From: Enterococcus pallens ATCC BAA-351
GTDB taxonomy: Bacteria > Bacillota > Bacilli > Lactobacillales > Enterococcaceae
Reading direction: 5' to 3'
Length of the DNA stretch: 64,000 bases
NCBI RefSeq assembly: GCF_000407485.1
Contig: NZ_ASWD01000001.1
Span: 248,001 to 312,000, forward strand
Position 1 is the first letter of the stretch; the number at the start of each line of letters is the position of its first letter. The notes beneath the pieces were generated by a model, which worked only from the letters and a program-made list of their open reading frames with translations, searched no databases and was not told the origin of the DNA. The position numbers and the translations under genes are program-made. This document shows positions 60,275-64,000 of the stretch, one piece after another.

Positions 60275-60368
60275 ATCCTCCGCTGCAATTTCATAAATCT
60301 AGAATTTTAGTATCAAATCTACAGATTATTTGTTAAACTGTTTTTAGCGAATTGATGAAAGGGAAAAA

Positions 60369-61343
60369 ATGATGCACGAATTAAGAGAGCTTTTGCAGAA
60401 AGAACTTCCGGTAGAAACACTGCAGCGGCAAAGTGGAAAAAATATTAATGAAATGAATTTGAATTACGAGGAATCGATTGTGCCAAAAATTCCCGTGGTA
60501 GATTTTTTTGAGGAAGGAAATATATTTATTAATAAGCATCCTCGCTTTTCTCACACTCCTGCTCACACCCACAGCTTTGTAGAATTTAACTATGTGTACA
60601 CAGGCAGCTGTGTTCAATGGATTAATGGGGACCGCGTGGCGTTATCACAGGGACAATTAATTTTGATGGATCGCAATATTATTCAGCAAATTGATTATGT
60701 TGGAGAGGAGGATTTAATTCTTAATATTTTGGTTCAAGATAGCTCGATACCCACAGAGCTATTGAATAATCTGGCACAATCAGAAGATATAGTGACCCAA
60801 TTTATTGTCCAAGCCTCCCAAAAGCAGGCTTCTCATAATAATTTTATGGTGTTTGATTTAACTGAACAAAAAATTGCCAAACAGCTTATTGAACTAATGG
60901 CGCTAAAATTCTTTCAGCCACAACGAAACAAAGCTCGCTCCTTGAATCTGTTGTTAAGCGCTCTGCTAGTTGAGCTTTCCAACACGACAACCCTGTATAC
61001 CAACAATACTTACAGTGAAAAAAAAGAGATATTTCAGCTGTTGAAGTACATTAATGATCACTATTGTGAAGTCTCTTTAAAACAGCTAGGGGATCATTTT
61101 GGTTACAATAAAAACTATATCAGCAATATGATCAAGGCGAAAACCGGCAGCACCTTTCAAGAATTAATTGATCAGAAGCGGCTTTCTGAAGCCAAAATCA
61201 TGCTGCAAAATACAAATTACAGTATTTCTGAAATTGCTGAAGCAATCGGCTATAAGAGTACGCCTTCGATTTTCAAATTATTCCAACAAAAAACCGGCCA
61301 AACGCCAAATGATTTTCGCCAAAAGAAAAAGTCGCAGGAATAG
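60369..61343 (+). CDS. AraC-family regulator of the rhamnoside locus
   Basis: The 324-residue regulator has a cupin domain (about 55-120: SHTPAHTHSFVEFNYVYTGS) and a C-terminal double HTH (about 220-318: VSLKQLGDHFGYNKNYISNMI, ISEIAEAIGYKSTPSIFKLF). It is divergent from the MFS-GH78-GPH operon and probably activates it in response to rhamnose or a rhamnoside. GAAAGGG precedes the ATG pair at 60369/60372. Its last codons and stop lie within the hairpin at 61331-61353. Confidence 0.87.
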   Translation: MMHELRELLQKELPVETLQRQSGKNINEMNLNYEESIVPKIPVVDFFEEGNIFINKHPRFSHTPAHTHSFVEFNYVYTGSCVQWINGDRVALSQGQLILMDRNIIQQIDYVGEEDLILNILVQDSSIPTELLNNLAQSEDIVTQFIVQASQKQASHNNFMVFDLTEQKIAKQLIELMALKFFQPQRNKARSLNLLLSALLVELSNTTTLYTNNTYSEKKEIFQLLKYINDHYCEVSLKQLGDHFGYNKNYISNMIKAKTGSTFQELIDQKRLSEAKIMLQNTNYSISEIAEAIGYKSTPSIFKLFQQKTGQTPNDFRQKKKSQE

Positions 61344-61353
61344 CTCCTGCGAC
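61326..61353 (-). terminator. Terminator overlapping the araC stop codon
   Basis: GTCGCAGGA (61331-61339) pairs with TCCTGCGAC (61345-61353) with the AraC stop TAG in the loop. On the minus strand TTTTTCTTTT follows, so it ends the PHP gene transcript inside the 3' end of the convergent regulator gene. Confidence 0.8.
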
Positions 61354-61360
61354 CAACGTC

Positions 61361-62185
61361 TTAAAGCGGGTGGAAATGAGGCTTCATTTTTTCAAAGGTA
61401 CAGTAGTGTTTAAAGCCCAAGTCTTTCAGCAGCTTTTTGCTTTCCTCAATGTGGGCACCCAATTGTTCTGGGGTATGACTATCACTGCCAATGGTAATAA
61501 TTGTGCCGCCTAATTCCTGGTACAGCTTCAAAATATCTACTGAAGGTGTGGTATCAGGAATTTGGTAACGAATTGAAGAGGTATTGACCTCAATTCCCTT
61601 ACCGTCTGCAATAATATAGCTGAGAATTTCACTCAACATTGCTTTGTTTGCTTCAAAGGTATTCTTATCCTTGTTCAAGTAACGTCGGATTAGGTCCATG
61701 TGCGCAAGACAGCTATAATTGTGGTAATTTTTAACAACCGTCAACATTTCTTCATAATATTCCTGATAACACTGAGCATCGGTCTTCCCAACTTGAAATT
61801 CCCCTGTCCAAAATTCCTGATTGTCGATCTGATGAATCGATAACAGAATGAAATCAAAAGGATACGAAGAAAACAGCTTTTCGAACTTAGGAATTGTTTC
61901 TCTTTGTATGCCAAACTCTAAACCAAAACGCAGAGTGATCTCCTGCTGATAATTCCTTTTTAGTTCCTTGAATTGTTGGAAATAAGCCGGATAATCAACA
62001 TTGCGCAGCATTTCGTTTTTGCCAGCAGGGACGGGGTCATCATGATCCAACTTAACACCATAGTCTACATGGTCAGTAAAGCATAACTCCTGAATTCCCT
62101 GTTTGATTGCATCCGTCACGACTTCCTCCATCGGATATTCTGAGTCGTCGCTATAATTAGTATGAACGTGGTAATCGAATTTCAT
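61361..62185 (-). CDS. PHP-family histidinol-phosphatase (HisJ-like)
   Basis: This 274-residue PHP-domain phosphoesterase has the metal-site motifs DYHVHTNYSDD at the N terminus, FTDHVDY near 37, LSIHQ near 118, AHMDLIRRY near 160 and IGSDSHT near 235. In histidine biosynthesis such enzymes release phosphate from histidinol phosphate. No other his gene is near, so it may act on a different phosphate here. It appears monocistronic. Confidence 0.85.
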   Translation of the reverse strand: MKFDYHVHTNYSDDSEYPMEEVVTDAIKQGIQELCFTDHVDYGVKLDHDDPVPAGKNEMLRNVDYPAYFQQFKELKRNYQQEITLRFGLEFGIQRETIPKFEKLFSSYPFDFILLSIHQIDNQEFWTGEFQVGKTDAQCYQEYYEEMLTVVKNYHNYSCLAHMDLIRRYLNKDKNTFEANKAMLSEILSYIIADGKGIEVNTSSIRYQIPDTTPSVDILKLYQELGGTIITIGSDSHTPEQLGAHIEESKKLLKDLGFKHYCTFEKMKPHFHPL

Positions 62186-62478
62186 AATAGTCCCCCATTT
62201 TCCTAAATTGACTGTTAAACTCCTGATAGTATTCTAGCTCAAATTTTTCCAATACGTGGCTGAGCTTGTCAGCAGTACCTATCTATTTTCTATAGCTTCA
62301 GCAAAGACTGAACCCTAGCCCATAACTACATTCGTTTCACTATTACTAGTCGTATTTGCGCTCTCTTAGATATTATCATAGACTGCCAAAAAAAGGCAGG
62401 ACGCTTTTACACGTCTGCCTTTACTAGTGCTAATAAATTTTTCTAATTAGTGACAAGCTTTATAAAAACACCCTAGCT
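62186..62478. other. Intergenic region between the PHP and YeiH genes
   Basis: The 293 bases hold the promoter of the PHP gene and the yeiH terminator (62388-62420). A weak dyad around AATAAATTTTTCTAATT lies near 62430. No gene is supported. Confidence 0.5.
62388..62420 (-). terminator. Rho-independent terminator of the yeiH gene
   Basis: AGGCAGGACG (62394-62403) pairs with CGTCTGCCT (62412-62420) with one mismatch, and on the minus strand a run of T residues follows. Confidence 0.8.
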
Positions 62479-63474
62479 TTAAATCCTCAACAGAAAAATC
62501 AAAATTACAGCACTCACTGTCTGTACTGCCCCCACCGAAACACCGTAAATTAGGAAACGTGGGCCTTCCTTTAAAAATTTCTTGAAGTCCAGGCGCAGGC
62601 CGATAGCAGCCAAGGCTGTCGTTTCGAACCAGGTACTAATAAAATGGGCAGCTGTGTCTAAAATGTGTGGCAATGGAACAAAGCTGTTCAGGATACAAGC
62701 AATTAGAAAACCAATTACATACCAAGGAACAGGCAATTTTCTACTTTTTGCAGCTGGCAAATCACTCGTGGCAGCTGTTTGTTTTACCTTTTGTTCAAAG
62801 ACAAAGACCACTACTACCAGCAGCATAATCCGCATAATTTTGAACAGCATCGCATATTGTACGGTTGCTGCATCAATTAGACTGGCACCGGCAACGACCT
62901 GCCCTACTGATTGAAGGGTTCCCCCCAGTAAAGCACTTTTACTTAATAAATCATCTCCAAAAAGTGCGATTCCCAAAAATGGCAGCGTCAGCATCATTAC
63001 AGTGCCCAAAAGATTGACTAAGGTGATAATCTGCCCCTTTTCTTCATCCTTTGCTCCAATGGCTGGGGCAATTGCGCCAATAGCTGAGGAACCGCAGACT
63101 GCATTGCCGCCGGCCATCAATAATCGCATTTTTTCACCAAAGCCCAGTTTACGGCCAATCAAATAAGCGCCGGTAATTGTAATACTCATCATCAGTACGA
63201 CATAAATTATTCCTTTTAAGCCAATTTCGCTAATGGTTTGGAAGGTAACGGTAAAGCCTAATAGTACCACCGAGTATTCCAGCAAGCGGCTTTCGGAGAA
63301 TTTAGTTCCCACTGCCAGCTCAGACTGACGGAAAAACGTATTGCCTAATAAAATACCTAACAGAATCGCAATCGTTGCACCGCCGATTTCTGGAAAAAAT
63401 ATGGCTAAGCCTTTACTAACTGCCGCAACTGCAAAGGACAGCAGCAATCCTGGCAAAATTGGATAGTTTTTCAT
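62479..63474 (-). CDS. YeiH-family putative sulfate exporter
   Basis: This 331-residue membrane protein has about ten helices and the UPF0324/YeiH pattern: [18 protein letters not shown] near 30, [15 protein letters not shown] near 65, the [16 protein letters not shown] block near 121 and [14 protein letters not shown] near 285. The family is annotated as putative sulfate exporters, with little direct proof. A LysR regulator is divergent from it, as is yeiE from yeiH in E. coli, which supports a regulator-target pair. Confidence 0.9.
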   Translation of the reverse strand: MKNYPILPGLLLSFAVAAVSKGLAIFFPEIGGATIAILLGILLGNTFFRQSELAVGTKFSESRLLEYSVVLLGFTVTFQTISEIGLKGIIYVVLMMSITITGAYLIGRKLGFGEKMRLLMAGGNAVCGSSAIGAIAPAIGAKDEEKGQIITLVNLLGTVMMLTLPFLGIALFGDDLLSKSALLGGTLQSVGQVVAGASLIDAATVQYAMLFKIMRIMLLVVVVFVFEQKVKQTAATSDLPAAKSRKLPVPWYVIGFLIACILNSFVPLPHILDTAAHFISTWFETTALAAIGLRLDFKKFLKEGPRFLIYGVSVGAVQTVSAVILIFLLRI

Positions 63475-63533
63475 TGAATCATTCCTTTCCCAAATAGATT
63501 ATACCTGTTTCTAACTATTTTTATGAATGATTG

Positions 63534-63552
63534 TTATAATAGTTACTATAAG
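63534..63552. promoter_or_regulatory. Divergent yeiH/LysR control region with palindrome
   Basis: The palindrome ATAGTTACTAT is embedded in a larger near-dyad with TTATAAT. The spacing and A/T arms suit a LysR-type site, and TATAAT on plus may be the LysR gene's -10, which would allow autoregulation. Confidence 0.4.
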
Positions 63553-63560
63553 ATATGTAA

Positions 63561-64000
63561 ATGGAAGTGGTTTCTTTGTTCAAATTGTTGGAGACGTTTC
63601 GGGTTGTCTATGAAACGAGGAATTTTTCAAAAGCGGGAGAGGTTTTATTTATCTCCCAACCTTCTGTTTCTAGTCAAATCAAGCAGCTGGAAGCAGAATT
63701 AAAGACGACCTTGTTTTTGCGTAATGGTCGGAAAGAAATTGTCGCAACACCTCAGGCAGATATGCTTTATCAAGGAACGTTGAATTTATTGGAAGACTGG
63801 AATGGGCTGTTAAGCGAATTGTCCAGTGAACGAGATCAGCTGGTAGTTTGTCGAATTGCGGCTTCTCACACATTTGCGGTGTATCTGCTGCCTCAATTAA
63901 TGAAGGAATTGGTTCCATTCTTTCCCGAGATCAGCTTCTCGATTCGTTTATTGAATTCGGTGGAGGTGTTAGAAGCCCTCAGCAAACACGAGGTGGATGT
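63561..64000 (+). CDS. LysR-family regulator (partial, 3' end missing)
   Basis: About 146 N-terminal residues are seen before the window ends. The HTH reads NFSKAGEVLFISQPSVSSQIKQLE and is followed by TLFLRNGRKEIVATPQ. The effector domain begins near 90 (VVCRIAASHTFAVYLLPQLM). The ATG at 63561 is in frame but has a poor ribosome site; a GTG at 63567 or TTG at 63576 is possible. It is divergent from yeiH, which it probably regulates, as expected for YeiE/CysL-type proteins. Confidence 0.85.
   Translation, partial: MEVVSLFKLLETFRVVYETRNFSKAGEVLFISQPSVSSQIKQLEAELKTTLFLRNGRKEIVATPQADMLYQGTLNLLEDWNGLLSELSSERDQLVVCRIAASHTFAVYLLPQLMKELVPFFPEISFSIRLLNSVEVLEALSKHEVD

Noticed and set aside
7012-64000. 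Prophage or insertion sequence insertion at dif
   Set aside because: No integrase other than XerS, no transposase and no terminal repeats were found.

Overview
The window reads as a low-GC Firmicute of the Lactobacillales, most likely an Enterococcus or close relative. Supporting signs are strong AGGAGG ribosome sites, many PEP-phosphotransferase (PTS) systems of the fructose, galactitol and mannose families, CcpA cre-like sites, a T-box leader, a sortase-anchored surface protein and a streptococcal-type XerS recombinase. Genus is inferred from gene content only. No rRNA, tRNA, transposase, prophage or CRISPR array was seen.

Layout. 1-5.3 kb: a partial LacX-like mutarotase (-), then plus-strand genes for a secreted glycerophosphodiester phosphodiesterase, a small membrane protein and a two-gene FtsX/MacB-type ABC transporter. 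5.4-7.3 kb: xerS followed by a 31-bp site that resembles difSL, so the window probably spans the chromosome terminus. Left of the site most genes are on +, right of it most are on -, as expected if forks converge there. 7.3-12.9 kb: methionine block, with metE-metF facing a T-box-controlled LysR regulator and a cystathionine synthase/lyase. 13.6-19.9 kb: alpha-galactoside locus (AraC regulator, GH36, GPH symporter, FGGY kinase). 20.1-27.5 kb: operon read right to left encoding a PRD regulator, a split fructose-type PTS, a class II aldolase, D-lyxose isomerase, mutarotase and xylulokinase, probably for D-lyxose or a related pentose. 28.0-37.3 kb: galactitol/tagatose-6-phosphate locus (GatABC, GatD, LacD, LacC-like kinase, LacX, HAD phosphatase) with a duplicated GatB, promoter and DeoR regulator. 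37.6-42.1 kb: a 1518-residue surface adhesin ending in LPKTN. 42.7-52.7 kb: transaldolase, then a sigma-54-controlled operon (LevR-type activator, mannose-family PTS, GH36, GH13). 52.7-55.5 kb: oxidoreductase, FabK-like flavoprotein and DUF998 protein. 55.6-61.3 kb: alpha-L-rhamnosidase locus with two transporters and an AraC regulator. 61.4-64.0 kb: PHP histidinol-phosphatase, YeiH-type exporter and a divergent partial LysR gene.

How it fits together. Most of the window is an accessory carbohydrate island: five self-contained sugar loci, each with its own regulator, transporter and glycosidase or kinase. Their products would feed xylulose-5-phosphate, tagatose-1,6-bisphosphate, glucose and galactose into central metabolism. 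The most distinctive items are the lyxose-type PTS operon, the sigma-54 PTS/GH36/GH13 operon with its -24/-12 promoter, the duplicated gatB-deoR module, the T-box that controls a regulator gene, and the dif-like site beside xerS.
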